Assembly (NCBI GenBank): GCA_013368375.1
Contig: JAACJP010000023.1
Location: 310,001 to 374,000 of the forward strand
Origin: Tricholomella constricta
Taxonomy: Eukaryota > Basidiomycota > Agaricomycetes > Agaricales > Lyophyllaceae
Length of the DNA stretch: 64,000 nucleotides
Direction of reading: 5' to 3'
Every line of letters begins with the position of its first letter. The first letter of the stretch is position 1. A program made the translations under genes and the position numbers. The notes under the pieces are model-generated. The model was not told where the DNA came from. It saw only the letters and a list, made by a program, of their open reading frames with translations, and searched no databases. This document shows, one piece after another, positions 1 to 12,993 of the stretch.

Positions 1-1736
1 GTGCGCTTGATCGTGCTCAAGAGACTACCCTTTGTGCCCCCTTCTCTGAACCCTTCTCGGATTTCGAGTGCCTTGATGGTGTGAGAATCTATCTGCATGC
101 GCCCCTCGGCGCCTTCGTGGTTTGGTAAAGACAAGACGGGCATGTGATCTAAGAGATTGGCATGCAGGTATGCGTTTAACAGACCGATAGCTGATGTTTC
201 TTCGAGTCCGAGAGTAGATTCCACAAAATCTGCAGCTGGTTCCTGCGGCGCAATGTCATCAAGGCCAGAAGCACCCGCTGGTCTTTGGGAGAGCATAGAT
301 GCTGGAAGACCATCGACGGTGACGTCGGTTCTCCCAGAAATCTCTGACGGGGCAATGAATGAAACAAAGTTATCGTCTTCCGCTAGAGCTTCAAAGATTG
401 GGTGGTGCTTCAGTGGTTTTAAGCTGCTGTCAAGGACGACCTCTCTTGGACCAATTCGAGCAAGTTCATCTCGCAGGCCCTCAATGGTGGTACTCTTGGA
501 AAAGAACTCCCCTGTCGAGACGTCGATCCACGCCAGCCCGAGGGTGCTCGTGGTTGCCATTGAGTCGACGGGCTTGGAAAGGCTGACGGCGAGAAGATAA
601 TTATTTTCGAACGGATTTAAGAATGGTTCGTCAATGAGAGTCCCGGGGGTGATGACGCGAGTTACGCGTCTGTCGAACGCCTTAACGCCGTCAGAATAAC
701 GCGGAAATTCTTCGCACATGGCCACGAATCGTTTATTTTGCTGCACAAAGGTCTTCAAGTGCTTGTCAAGATGCATAAGCGGAAAACCACACATGGGAAT
801 GCGGCTGCCACCCCATTTTCTTGTCGTGAGCTTAATGTTCAACAGGCGAGCAACCTCGATAGCCTGGTCAAAATAAGACTTCGGAAATCGCATTAGCATG
901 GTTGGATTGAATCGGGACCGCTGAACCTCACTTCGTAGAATTGACCGACTCGTGTCAGAAGAAGACAATGAGGGAACTTTCTGAGGTTCTCGAGAATTTC
1001 CTTGGCGAGAATAGTCTGAGGGCCTTCTGATATCTAGTTAGTAAACGCTTTCAAGTGCGCCACCTTGTACATACCAGTAGCCTTTGCTGATTTTGAAGCA
1101 TATTCTTTGGGGATGATAGTGGGTGGCTCGGAAGGTGCTACCCTTGGTTTGCGTCCCCTTTTTGATTTCGGGATCAGTTCCACTTCAATAGTCGTTTCTT
1201 GGGAGGATTGAGGCGATGATTTTTCGACGGGCTTTGGTGCCGGCCTTCTACCTCGTTTTGGTTTGTCACTGACTGGATTGGAACATTAAAACATGGTTTA
1301 TTGTAGAAGAGATGATGACCTTACTGAGTTGTCCGTAGACGCTAGGAGCGGAGGGGACATCTTCAGGTTCGGCGAGTCTTGCGAAGGAATCGGGTTCGTC
1401 GGAGGTGACAGTCTTCGTGATCCTTCGTCTCTTTCGAGGAGGTTCTGTCGCAAGACTACTCGCTAACAGCAATCGATAGTCAAGAGTCAATATAACAGTA
1501 CGGTAGGTTAAATCCGTACGGAAGATTGTTTTTCCGTCAGGTCCACCCCACCAGTCCCCTAAGGGTTCTGCAATAGATCCATCTGGTCGCAGGAGAGCCG
1601 TTGGCAGGTTGGCAAAAGCCTTGACGGTTTTTGTCGCGTTCCGCTTAGCAGTCGCGTTGGGAAAGTAGACAGAGAATGTGCGGGCAGCATTAGTAGTGGT
1701 GACAGCGCAGCGAAAGGAGGCGGAGAAAATGAGCAT
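1..1736 (-). CDS. MSH1: MutS homologue 1 (mitochondrial mismatch repair), 5' part
   Basis: Likely the mitochondrial MutS ATPase that recognises mismatches in mitochondrial DNA. The protein starts at 1736 with an R/S/A-rich, acid-poor stretch (MLIFSASFRCAVTTTNAART) that fits a mitochondrial presequence, followed by a basic linker rich in KRGR motifs. The MutS N-terminal mismatch-recognition domain then appears: LLLTRVGQFYE, a 53-bp intron (GTGAGG..GAAG), SYFDQAIEVARLLNIKLT, RIPMCGFPLMHLDKH, then RRVTRVITPGTLIDEPFL and ENNYLLAVSL. The connector domain follows (GLAWIDVSTGEFF). At the window edge the frame reads into the MutS core (LEIREGF...GSLLSTIKRT). The lever, clamp and ATPase domains lie outside the window. 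A further intron probably interrupts the N-terminal linker near 1465-1525. The start lies only 131 bp from that of the divergent septin gene. The order and spacing of motifs fit MSH1 better than the nuclear MSH2, MSH3 or MSH6. Confidence 0.85.
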
Positions 1737-1867
1737 GCAGCTGTCAGTTGGACGCGTTCTGGACGTGTTTGGTCACGCCACATGTCGGAGTTTCAAGACT
1801 GAATTATACAAACCCAACGGCGGATTTGGCCCCGTTGGCATTTCTCAAACGACCCAAGTCTGCAAAA
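1737..1867. promoter_or_regulatory. Shared divergent promoter, MSH1 / septin
   Basis: The 131 bp between the MSH1 start codon (- strand) and the septin start codon (+ strand) must hold both 5' UTRs and both core promoters. No clear TATA box is visible. Assignment as a bidirectional promoter is inferred from geometry alone. Confidence 0.5.
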
Positions 1868-3559
1868 ATGTCGTTCGCTGGAAGACGCAGGGGAAACAAA
1901 GTCAAGAAGGGTGTCCAGTTCACCCTCATGGTCGTTGGTACGTGTCACATCATCCGTTGTCCCAGAAACCTTCTTGAATTTGTCTGCTCTTTTTGTCGCG
2001 TGTTGGTATTGCCAACAGGCGCCTCTGGAACCGGACGCACGACCTTCGTCAACACTCTTTGCGAATCCGAGGTCTTGGCCCACAAGATTTCTGACAACCC
2101 TGATACGGCTCATGTCGAGGAAGGCATTAGGATCAAGCCGGCCAACGTTGGTATGCTCATTTCATTTCCATTGCCCTCGTCTTCCACCTCATCTTACCTT
2201 TTTCAGAACTCGAAGAGGATGGTGTTCGCATCGCTCTGACCATCGTCGATACCCCCGGTTTTGGTGACAACATTGACAACGAATTCGCGTAAGACTCCAA
2301 ACCACATTTCAACTGATGCCGTCGATGTAATACTACTATCCGCAGCTTCCAGGAAATCGTTGGATACCTTGAGCGTCAATACGACGATATCTTGGCTGAG
2401 GAGTCTCGCATCAAACGCAATCCTCGCTTCAGGGACAACAGGATTCATGCTCTCCTTTACTTCATCCCCCCCACTGGCCATTCGTATGTACTCAATCCGT
2501 CTAGTGAACGCGGGAATCGACGTTGTTGACACCACACAGTCTGAGGGAGATGGACATTGAACTGATGCGTCGTCTTTCGCCCCGCGTCAACGTGATTCCT
2601 GTCATAGGAAAGGCAGACTCCTTAACCCCCAGTGAGCTCAGGGGCTTCAAGAAACGTGTACGTGTCACGTTCACCTATTTCGAGCCCGCCGCTTATCAAG
2701 AGCTTTTTAGATCATGGAGGATATTGAGCACTATGATATCCCTGTGTACAATTTCCCATACGACGTGGAAGAAGATGACGAAGAGACCATTCAAGACAAC
2801 AGTGAACTTCGGGTAGGTGTTTTCGTTGCTGAAACGAAGTTCTTGCGCAATACTCATCTGGAGTGCATTAGGCGCTTCTGCCGTTTGCGATCATTGGCTC
2901 CGAAGAGGAGATCGAAATTGATGGACAGCCTGTCCGTGCCAGGATATACCCTTGGGGTATTGCTGAAGTTGACAATCCAAAACACTCGGACTTTAGCAGA
3001 CTCAGGAGCGCTCTCCTCAAGTGAGTGTGTATTTCCATTTACCTGGATGTGGCCTTATCTGTTCTGCAAAATCCAGCTCCCACTTGGGCGATTTGAAATC
3101 CCTCACCCACGATGTTCTTTATGAGACCTACCGTACTGAGAAGCTGTCCAGAACTGTACATGCGGACACCCAGTACGTGTAATACTTTTCAGTCTTTGTG
3201 CCAATGACAATGACATTCTTCCAGCGATTCGTCTATCCTTCCCGAGGAACTCGCCAACCAGAGTGTGCGCCTGAAGGAAGAACAACTCCGCCGGGAGGAG
3301 GAAAAGGTAATTTGCCTTACATGACACACCTGGCGGACGTTGATATTGATCGTCTTGTCTCTAGCTTCGCGAGATCGAACTCAAAGTACAACGAGAGATC
3401 AGCGAGAAACGACAGGAGTTGTTGGCGAAAGAAGAGTCCCTCAGGTTCGCATTGTTTCCCTGTCTGAGACAGATACTATTGGACTGACATGACCTTTGGT
3501 TTAGGAATTTGGAGAGTCGTCTTGCTGCCCAAGGATCGCAGTCGGAGTTCCAGAATTGA
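1868..3559 (+). CDS. CDC11: Septin, Cdc11 class
   Basis: Septin GTPase subunit expected to assemble into hetero-oligomeric filaments at septa and hyphal tips. I chose the start MSFAGRRRGNKVKKG, which gives the usual short basic (polybasic) segment before the GTPase domain. The P-loop is GASGTGRTTF, formed across the first intron; the G3 motif is DTPGFGD and the G4 motif is GKAD (VIPVIGKADSLTP). The septin unique element follows (IGSEEEIEIDG, RIYPWGIAEVDNPKHSDF). The C-terminus is a charged coiled coil (LREIELKVQREISEKRQEL) ending in SQSEFQN. At least eight short introns interrupt it. The P-loop form G-S-G-T-G-R-T-T-F-V-N-T-L-C resembles Cdc11 rather than Cdc3, Cdc10 or Cdc12, so the class is fairly confident. 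Length is about 390 residues, normal for the family. Confidence 0.88.
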
Positions 3560-4108
3560 GTCGGGCTACCATGCGGAGAAGACAATATACCCCTATTCCC
3601 CATCGTTTATTTGCTCTTTTCTTCAGTTACATTGGAACTCTTATGTGCTGTCCTGTCCTTTCCGAGTTTGCGGACTGGCGTCGTCTACCTTTTGATACCT
3701 AATACCTTCGTTTGATGTTTTTAAATTCATTGGTGAATGTGCGAATGACCGAGTGTTGTGGCGTGGGCAGCAATTTCGCTATGGTGGGGAATCCATTGTT
3801 GCAAGAGCAACGATCAAGTACGGCTGCAGTGCAGTGGTCGATACCAGTCCCCCTCCCGCTAGGGCGCCAGCTAATTCTGTATCGCTCGTTGATGCACAGA
3901 GAAAGGGGTAGAGAGCCATCAGTGCTTGGTTGATTCTTTGTTTTCTTGATCCACTTCAGAACGACACTCCGTTTCCATCCAAGGCGACGACGACCGCAAC
4001 AATCTCGCCCCTCCTTGCGACGAGTCCACTACTTCCTCAAGATATCCTGCGGCGAGGCAGCAGCAGCTATCATCTGTTGTTCATTTAAAGCCAAGGGTGG
4101 GGGCGCAA
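3560..4108. other. Intergenic: septin 3' UTR and MIT-gene promoter
   Basis: About 550 bp between two codirectional genes. It should contain the septin 3' end and the 5' UTR of the next gene. Short open frames occur, but none shows splice continuity or a family motif. Confidence 0.5.
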
Positions 4109-7022
4109 ATGGAGATTGAATGGGAGTCAAGGACGACGATGCCTCATCAGTCGTCGCGCGACTGGCAGGACAGTCCGCTCATCACCGCAGGTCCTTCGTC
4201 CTCAACTCCTCCTTCCGCCTTTGCATCGACGTCTTCTGGCTTCTCCCAACGACGCCGCTCCTCCGCTGCCCACGCTCGACCCGCCGGTCCACCTCCCAAT
4301 CTGCCCATTCCAAGTGTTCCTGCAGCCCCGCCTTCTCCATACGATCCCTCAGTGAACACCCCAGACGACACGCCGATCTATGCAAATGGACGAGGCACAC
4401 GCGCATCTTCGTTTATTCGGCCCTCACCCTCGCCCAATTTAGCTGCTGTGGTGTCATTCCCCCATGCTTCCTCGTCACAGAGTCCTATGTTGACTGCTGA
4501 ATCACCAGTAGAGGACCTCTCTGACCCTCCTCCCCCCTCCATTCTACATTCATCTTCATTCGCGTCCGACCGGCTACAGGCCCCTAGGGATTCTCGCGGA
4601 GAACCAAGAGTGCCGTCGTCGCGGCGTGCCCTGACACAAGCATTGGAATTGGCTCGTGAAGCTGTTCAACTCGATTCAATGAATGACAATCCCGAGGCTG
4701 CGGTTCAAGCATACGGTCGGAGCGTCGCCCTCTTGAGCGAGGTGATGGAACGCGTTCGGAGAGGTGAGGACAGCACAGAATCGGGCCATCGACGGCGCCG
4801 AAGGAGAAGCGTCGCTGCGCAAGAGGAGGAAATCAGGAGACTCCAAAACATCGTGCGTTTGAGCATCTAATTTCTACCTTCCACGCCTGAAGTTCTTATC
4901 CCTATAGCATGACACATACGCGGACCGCATGAATATCCTCAGCATCATTTATAGTATACCCACCATGCCCTATACGTCGTCCGCAATGTATTCGGCGTTG
5001 ACTGAGCCGTCAATATCGCCTACGACTTCCACCTCCCCCTCCTCTGAGTCATCGCCACAAATACCCCAGAGATCCAATTTTCCAAACGACATGCAAAACC
5101 AACACCAAGTCGAGGACCAACTGGGGCACGATCGAGAATTTGACAGTAAAGAAGCCATGAGCTCAGTCACATTTACCCTCGATGAGCCGAATCTTGTGGG
5201 ATCGACAATCCCTGGACTTCCTTATACCTCACACCATCCTTACGCTACCCCGTATGAACCGCCATCACAAAACAGCCCTCCTCCCGCTCCTCCTGCCAAT
5301 CGTGTATCGATTTCCAGGCGACCACGGGCAATCTCGACTCTTCCACCTCTCCCGCCACCACCTTCTAATTCATTACCTCCTGCGCCTGCACCAATCTTGG
5401 TTGAACCTACCCCTGAGCCAGGCCTGCAACAGAGGCATCTTGAAGTGCGGACACGCCAACGAGGGGAATCTGTGGGTCACGCAGGCTCTAGTGGGTTGGA
5501 GGCGCTGAAGGAGGAACATGATGATGCACTGCCGGACGGTTTACCACTCAACTTCGAGGAGTCGTTTGAGACTGACTCGAGGCACCTCGTTCCTGATACC
5601 CCGCGAAAGACGAAACGAGATTCCCATCCTCTCCCTCCTCTGCCCTCGCCTTCGACAGCATCGCCGGGAACTCCTCGTACACCCATCCCAACAAAACCTC
5701 CTCTTTCTCCCCGCGTGTCAAGCATCATTGCTCCTCGACCACGTGGATCTTCTCAACTGACAACTCGTTCAGAACTTGCGAGTCAACCGCAAATCATCAA
5801 CCAAACCACAAACCAAGGGACAATCTACCAACGGAGGACAACGAAGTCCTCAGCACCACCAACTCCTCGTTCTTCGTCGCCGGCGGATTCGGTTATATCA
5901 GCAGGATCTGCTGCTGGGCCAAAATCGGCAGCATCCTCGTTACCAGGTGCTACTCCTCTGGGGCTGTCAGCGGGAAGAACACGCTCTTTGTCCCAGCCAG
6001 GTCGGCGGCCTTCTATCGTTGGTGGGCGTATCTCCCCGCTTGATCAGCAAAGGCCTCCATTACCAGGTCCTGCTGGTGTTAATGGATCTGGCTTGCGCAA
6101 GTCTTCAATTCCATCCAAGCTGAATCCTAACCCCCAGACAGCGGTACTGTCTGTTCAGACAGACCTCCCTCCAATCGGAAACCTGTCTCTAGGGCCTCCT
6201 CATGCCTTTACAGGAAACCTCCCCACCACTCCTACATCACCGCTACCACCTGCACCACCGACCGACCCTCTCTTGAAGCCATACCATTTAATGAATCTTT
6301 TGAGGAACACCATGACATCTACGACGGGCGGCTATGTGACTCGACGGCTGCATGTTCCACATGAAGTCTGGTCTCAGGGCGGGGCGAAACTCTCGAACGT
6401 GCTCGAAAAGGTTCGCGTGGTCGCCATCCTATGCTCCGCATTAGAAGACCTCCAAACCAGCAGTTCAGACCACTTCGGTGCTGGAAACGTGTGTAGCGGA
6501 CTTGCATTGGGCATCGGCAGCATTGGGAGGAAAGAGGCTGATGGGTGGCTCTCTAAATTGGACGAATTCTCGTCCGTGTGCGATGGTGTTGTAACAAACT
6601 TTGGGAAAAAGCTGGGTGTAGGAGAAGGCTTCATTCTCAAGAAGACAACTTGGGGTGACAAGCTGACTCGCGGTTTTGACAAGTTTACGAACGGCAAGAA
6701 GTAAGACTTTAAATTTTGAACCATCTCTCTTGTGATTAATCGACGTTCCATCAGTTTGGACTCTCCGGCCGCATACGTTCGAGGCCTCGAGAAGCTCTTC
6801 CTCTATGCGCAACTCCTTGACGAGCATACGAAGGCAGTATTGTCCCAGCCTGCTGCCCCTGCTTACGCCGCCTTTCCGGCCGACATTCGCACATCTATTG
6901 AACAAAAGTTAAAGCGCGCCTCGGAGTTCTTCGCCAGCGTTGTGCTTACTTTCGTCATCCGGGACCTGTCACAGCTTCTCGATAAATATGCAAAGAAGTG
7001 CGAGAAATGGCTCGCCGAATAA
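4109..7022 (+). CDS. MIT-domain protein with long disordered centre
   Basis: Three exons (4109-4852, 4908-6700, 6755-7022) with clean GT..AG junctions, giving 934 residues. After a Ser/Pro-rich N-terminus there is an MIT (microtubule interacting and transport) helical hairpin at about residues 175-265: QALELAREAVQLDSMN, AVQAYGRSVALLSEVM and, across the first intron, RRLQNIHDTYADRM. MIT domains usually bind ESCRT-III tails, so a role in endosomal sorting or membrane remodelling is possible but only inferred. A proline- and serine-rich, probably disordered region of roughly 450 residues follows. The C-terminal 270 or so residues are folded and helical (PYHLMNLLRNTMTSTTGGYV, LSKLDEFSSVCDGVVTNFG, RDLSQLLDKYAKKCEKWL). 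An upstream in-frame GTG is not a credible start; the ATG at 4109 was used. I do not recognise the C-terminal family by name. Confidence 0.82.
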
Positions 7023-7522
7023 CCGGCTTTTTGGCGTTCCCGTAACATTAAGGCCTCTAGGTTTTAAACGGGCGGAAACATCTGCATGGTAAATGCAGCT
7101 AGTTTCACTAACATTGGTGGAACATTATTCTTGTATTTTATGTTTGTTAGGATTTAGAGTGTTTCAACAGCTCCCTCAGATCATCTTCATGTCTGCACAT
7201 CTGCTTGCCCATTTTTGTCAACTTCGTTCGTCACAACTCGTTTTACCATGCCTATCATGACAGTACAGTTTGCCACATTGTTCATCACTCACCTTACTTT
7301 CTCTTTCCTTGTATTTTGGGCTCGGTCTGTGCATGCTGTTTCGAAAATGAATGTAGGAATTATAATTTTGCTTTCCCTCGGTCTAGATGTATAAGTACAT
7401 ACTGCACATTACACGCCAAAAGTTCGCGTTCGCGAAAAGTAAGTACAGGAATAAAACGAATATGCACAGGGCGAATATATACCACATAATTATATTATAT
7501 AGATAGTTGAAGACTGGGGTAT
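7023..7522. other. Convergent 3' intergenic region
   Basis: A 500-bp AT-rich spacer between the MIT gene and the first Ies1-like gene, whose 3' ends face each other. It holds both 3' UTRs. I see no coding evidence. Confidence 0.5.
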
Positions 7523-9446
7523 TCAAACGGAGAATCGGTCATGAAAGTGTTGCTCTGGTTCGGGAGTCGGTTCTTTACGACGAAGTGCGTTGATGACCTT
7601 CAGACGCCGAACTAGAAAGATTGTTAGGATCTGTTAAGAACGACGAACAGAAGGGCGTTACTGTAATCGTAACGTAGATGCTCATCTGCGCCTTCTTCGT
7701 CCGAGTCAAGCAGAGGATCGGTGGTTGTGACGATATGCCAAGCCTCTAGATAAATCGAGTAGGTGACAGAGGGAATGAGGGTGTATGAAGAGCCTTACGT
7801 TGCAACATCGACCTTGGCGGTGCATGTGAAATATGTTGTGGACGATAGGTCCTGTGGTGTTGCTTGAAGGAACGTGCCGCACCGACTGGACTTGAGGGGT
7901 ATGGGGAATACCGGTGTCGATCATATCGATGGGGGCCTGAAGGTTCAGGCGTTGCACTGGACATACGATGATTTTGCTGAAGATGGGACTCGAATTGCAG
8001 CTGAGGTTGATACTGGTATTGATGCTGCGGATACTGGTTCTGTGCGGCTGGTGGGGCTGGTAACTAAGGTGTCTGAGGTGTCGCAAAATTTGAAATTAAA
8101 GAGGGCTTACGCCTGGAAGCCAAAAATTCTGATTCGTCGTCGCTTTCATGAGCGACTGGAGGCGGAAATATCTCGCCTTCCTTGGCTTTTTCCTCTTTCA
8201 GTCGTAATCGACGTTGCGCAGCGGAAGCAGCTTTCTTCTCTTTTGCCGTTGTCGATTTCGCCTTCCCAGCTCCACGTCTGCCTTTCGGTTTGGCTTCTTC
8301 GTTTTTATGGATGCTTTCCTCTTCATCATCGCCAATTGTGCTCCCCGTAGTTGATGCCTTGCTCTGCTTGACTGTTTCCTTTGCTCCTTGGGTCCTTAGA
8401 ATCTCAGCCCTTTGTGTCACCAGCTTTTCCGCCAACGCCTTTTCGTCCTCAGGGTCCACGTTCTCCTGCGCAATCTCGGCATCCGAAATGAACATGAACG
8501 TCGGAGTGTTTCCTCGCCTATTGTCCCCGAACGGGTTCGATGGACTATCGTCGTCATAGTCATCGTCGCTGCCCGTCACCGGTGACTCTAGATAGTGATA
8601 ACAGAGCCAAAGAAAGGCGCGAGCACGACTGAGCGATGAAACGTTTTCACGAAGAAATAGGTCAACAAAGTCGAGGTTGTCGGAGAAGTGGAGGTGGCCA
8701 ATAGGCTATGGGAGTTCGCCATCAGCAAAGGGTGGTACAGTCAAGTCAGACCACTCACTGCAGAGTGATTGGCAAGGACAAAGATGAGGTTCATCACCGT
8801 AGTCGAAGGAACTTGTCCAGCCGTCTGGGTACAGAGCTTTTATAGAACTCGAGACGGAGAGGGAAACACAGTCACGTACAACTCGGGCAAGGATGTCTGC
8901 AGGCGTAGAAGGGGTGTTGCTTTGGTCATTGTCCAGAACGCTGGACTTCAGTATATGCTTAATGCGTGGCGCGTCTTGGAGATTTCCAGATGTCCTCTGG
9001 AGTGCAGGAATTGGGTGGTACGTCCGAATGGCTGTCTTCATTTCTGGAAAGACTGGGCCGGGTTTTGTAAGGGTTTCCGGCATTATGGGGTACAAGTATG
9101 ACCTACAACTCATGGTGGTATTGACCCGTCCGACGTTGACCAGCAGCGCGAGCATAGCGAAATCCTCCGCGAATAATAGGGAGTCAGCCATCTTGTCCTT
9201 GAGCGCCTTTGTGGCTTTGGGCGAGTGCAGGATAGTCCTGAGGTAAAGGTTACGAAAAGTTATCTTCGGTGCAGGTGTGCCATTAGGAGCAAACGGGTCG
9301 GTGAACACGTCATGTGTGTCGTGGAAGATGTTGAAGAGGACGTCGTATTGGATGTCGGAACGAGTGAGGGGTTCTCCGTCGGTGCGTTTGAGGGCAACGG
9401 ACCTTCTTTGGGGGGGAGCAGACGGGCTTGGTCGTCGCGAGGACAT
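7523..9446 (-). CDS. INO80 complex subunit Ies1-like (copy A)
   Basis: Resembles fungal proteins named Ino eighty subunit 1, a component of the INO80 chromatin remodeller. Start chosen at 9446 (MSSRRPSPSAPPQ); the longer open frame begins with TTG. Conserved blocks in order: LKRTDGEPLTRSDIQYDVLF, KITFRNLYLRTILHSPKATK, LLVNVGRVNTTMS, VFPEMKTAIRTYHPIPALQ, NLQDAPRIKHILKSS, PADILARV, TAGQVPSTTVMNLIFVLANH (across an intron), LDFVDLFL and SRARAFLWLCYHYLESP. An acidic, Lys-rich and Gln/Pro-rich tail follows, ending in EAWHIVTTTDPLLDSDEE and, after a last intron, RRLKVINALRRKEPTPEPEQ. Every block recurs in copy B at 19572-21392 on the other strand. The frame stays open through five or more introns, so it looks functional. 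The Ies1 name comes from recognised family blocks and was not searched. Confidence 0.62.
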
Positions 9447-9839
9447 CGCTACCAAACTACTGAGCGCCGGTGCGACCTGGCAGTGGGTGCGACGGAACAA
9501 CTTACTCCCTCACGTGCTAGCCGACATGAATGAACTGCGTTCCGAATCTATGTACTTCTACAACAGTTCACACTCTGTAAATTATTCGATAAACCGATAA
9601 CAGTAGTGTAGACTAGGACGGAAAGCTAGATGATAAGTAATGAGAACGAATATGATAGAAGATACAGTGAACAATATGAATTCCAAACACTTGAAATGAC
9701 TGAAGAGCGGCCCGGTAGCCTGGTATGTTGCAAAATGATATCCAAGAAGAGAGAAATAGGTCTACGACCAGAGAGGTAGCTATGTAGCTGCTAATGTTCT
9801 GTGGGTACAGTTGGCATATGAAAATTATGACATGCGAAA
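9447..9839. other. Intergenic: Ies1 copy A promoter and hydrolase 3' end
   Basis: About 390 bp between two minus-strand genes. It should hold the 3' UTR of the hydrolase gene and the promoter of Ies1 copy A. No further gene is supported. Confidence 0.45.
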
Positions 9840-12800
9840 TTACTGACCCGACTTCCAGAATGACAATGCTTGTTCGAGTACTTCCACCACCACACTACTG
9901 CGATACATCAACCCGTGATCTGCGCCTTTCACCACCTTGACTGAACACCTGTCTTCCCCCATGTTCTTCGCCATCCATCTAACAGCATTCTCTGCAATCT
10001 TCTCGTCCCTGTCCCCGTACCAAACCTTTACATGGTGGGGATAAGAGGTGTAAGAAAATCCCCAAGGATGATTCTCGTGATTGAGAATCTGCAAAAGATC
10101 GTTGTGGGTGCCCTTTGCTGACTCGGCATGTGATGCGGCGATTAGTGCATTGCCCAACGCCGCCTGGTACGCGCTGCTGGGTCCCATACTTGCGGTGAAG
10201 GAGGAGTTAGTGGTGCTCATGGACGGTGAAGATGGCATCGATAATGTAGCGTTTGGCGAGTTGAACGATATCGACCTGCGTCCGCCGGATCGCCCGTAGG
10301 GCCCGTTTGATGTGGTCGAAAACCTTGGGGGAGTGACGGAAAAGGGATCTCTATCGGAAAGAGACAGCTCCGAGTGGGTGTTTGGCCAGCCGAGTTCGCT
10401 GAAACCAAGTCCAACCTCGATTTGCAAAGCCGGCGGGATCTGAGGGCTGGGAGGTTCGCATTTCTTTGACAGAGATCTTCCTTTGAGAGAGCTCATCGAA
10501 CGCAAGCCCTTCAACTTCTTCCCACCCGGTAACACCTTGTCCTCGGGAGGCGATTGAGGAGAATTTGACGACCCCTTCAATCTATTCAAGAACCCTCGAG
10601 ACGTTTTTCGCTTGTTGATGGGCTTGTTATCGCCATCCGATGCACCTTGCAATGATGGGCGGGCGCCTCCTGCTCCTAACGTACTCCGGCTTTCGAAACG
10701 ACCATCGAAGTCCCTCAAATCGTCATATTCACTGAAAGTGCTCGACCCTATACTGGGACGGGGCCGCGATTCGTGAAGCGACGAGTAATGAACATCAAGA
10801 TTTCCATTCGACCGTGGCGATGAGGCTCGTGGTTCCGGTGAGGGCTTCGCTGGGAGTTGGGCGGTATAACCAATGCCTTCGTATGCAATTGTGGGGGGCT
10901 TCCCTATCATCCATGCCTGTACCTTCCATTCAGCGGCTTGTGCAGTTTTCAGTATACCGTTGGGAACATATTTCAACCACTTGTAACCACCTGCGGATCA
11001 AAGGTTAGCCAAGCGTTGGCGTTATGTGAATAAGAGAACACACTGGTCTCGCTGCCGCCCACCCAGGGTGCCAGCAAACATATATCACCGCGGATGCGAC
11101 CGGGAACCTTGTTAGCGAAAGATAGCGCGTATGGTGCTCCAGCAGAGTGTGCCATGATGCTACACTGTCCGATATGTAGTAGATCAAGAACTTCTTCTAC
11201 CACAGATGCCCATTGCATGATGCCCTTGGCGGATTTGGATCGAGGTTCTGTGCGTCCGAGACCCCAGCTGTGAAGACTGTGAGTCCAAAAATGGAGGGCG
11301 AGCGAGAAGACTTTACTGACCGATCTATCGTGATAAGTCTGAGATTCAAAATTTCTGCCATCTCATCGTACAGACCCATGATATGCCGCACACACCCCAA
11401 TCCCAAGAAAACAACGACGGGGTAACCAGTAGGGCTACCCAAATCTGAAAGGCTGACTGTCAGAGGGTTATCGGAAGAGGCGTGCGGCGACCGAGTAAGG
11501 CGTAGCAAGGTTGTCAACCTCGCAGAACGCAGGTACTTTGCGACCTCTTGGGAGGCCGAGGACGGCTTCACCAGGGGAGCAAAGCTGGTGTCGTTGAAAG
11601 GGGAATGCGGGTAATGATTCGAAGTGATAGATGATGAATATATGGAAGGAGCACCAGGGTCAGAGCGAGGAGAGTAGATACTGACGTTGTCGGATATCGT
11701 GGAATGGCGTTTCATAAAAGAGGATGGCGGAGCCGTTGGGGGACGGGATTTCGCTAGGAGCTGGCTGCGTAACGTTCGTTGCACTTCGTCAGCTACGCTG
11801 TCGATGGAAGACCGAGATAACAAGTCGGCCTCCTCCTCAAGTGTAACAGGTTCAGGCTCTGATTCGGGCTCTTCATGGACAGTGGCGTGGCCTTGACTGT
11901 GAGCATAATAGGACGACGATCGAGCAGTAGATGGTCTCGATCGTACTTGTCCTTCTGGCGGAGCATGCGTTCGAATGATGTCCGAAATTGAAGGAACGAC
12001 GCTCTTCGGCCTTTCCGGGGGGATTGTCTTCCAAGAAGTTGGGTTCGTGGTGGAATTGAAAGGTTTGACAGACTCTTGCGTTGGTGCAGGGGTGGGGGCG
12101 ACGGTGATGGTTGAATTAGATGCAGTCCGAGAGGGTGATGGGCGAGTACGGCGCCGACGGGGGCGTGATACTGGAGCAGCTGTACGAGCCGCATCGTCGT
12201 CTGAATCGCTCGAGTGGTTGAGCACAATGTTCCGCTTTGGACGCCGGGTCTTCGCCCCGCCAAGGACAACACCTGGAGGGGGCGTCGGTAACGGGGGCTG
12301 GTAGAGGGGGTGGTGTCCCGGTATGCCAAATCTGGCTCGATTTGAAAGGCTCGTACTGGATAATATGTCGTCCCCTCCGTTCATGCCGTCAACCAGGGCG
12401 TCCATCGTTTCCACTCCAGCAATTGGGGCTGCAACTACGACGGGGAAATGTTCAAAGAACTCCCTGGAAGGATTGAAGTCCACTGGGGTATGGGGAGGCG
12501 TTTCGGTGTGCTGGGTTGATGAAGACCCAGAAAATCGAAGCTGGGGTATAGTGGAGATGTCTTCCCAATTTGATCGGCCAGAAGGGCCTGTCCTTGACCT
12601 AACACGCGGATATTGAGTAGGAGTTGTAGGCGTACCGATGTCCTCTGAGGAATCAAATGTAGGGAATGCATATGACGATTCTGCAGAAAAGTGACGAGAA
12701 ACTGGATTTTCGGGTCGAGCTGGAGCGTTGGTAGACGGGGAACTTCGGTGCCCTCTCGACTTCGATTGGCGTGTATTGGCGGACTTTGGCCTAGGGTATG

Positions 12801-12993
12801 CATCGAAGTAAGTCGGCCGTGAACTGTACAATGGCCCGGAAGAGTCGATGGTGGAATTTGGGTCGACTGGAGGTGGTGACTTGTCCTTTTCACGTCTCAG
12901 GGACAGAAACGATGCGCTTCGTCGTGGGGCGCGATGAGACGAGCTACTTCCAGAACCGCCTAGGATTTGGGGGCGAGAGAGCACGGCCTGCAT
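9840..12993 (-). CDS. Alpha/beta hydrolase with disordered N-terminus and insert
   Basis: About 1,000 residues. The first 500 are Ser/Pro/Arg-rich low complexity. The hydrolase fold then begins: GYPVVVFLGLGCVRHIMGLY (first strands and oxyanion loop), LRLITIDRWGLGRTEPRSKS (formed across an intron 51 bp long) and the nucleophile elbow SIMAHSAGAPYALSFANKV, with Ser in H-S-A-G. After a second intron a long Ser/Pro-rich insert of about 200 residues interrupts the fold. The acid and base come last: VWYGDRDEKIAENAVRWMA (Asp) and VKGADHGLMYRSSVV (His). All three catalytic residues are therefore present. The substrate is unknown. The insert between nucleophile and acid sits where cap domains occur in other hydrolases, but here it looks disordered. 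Confidence 0.8.
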
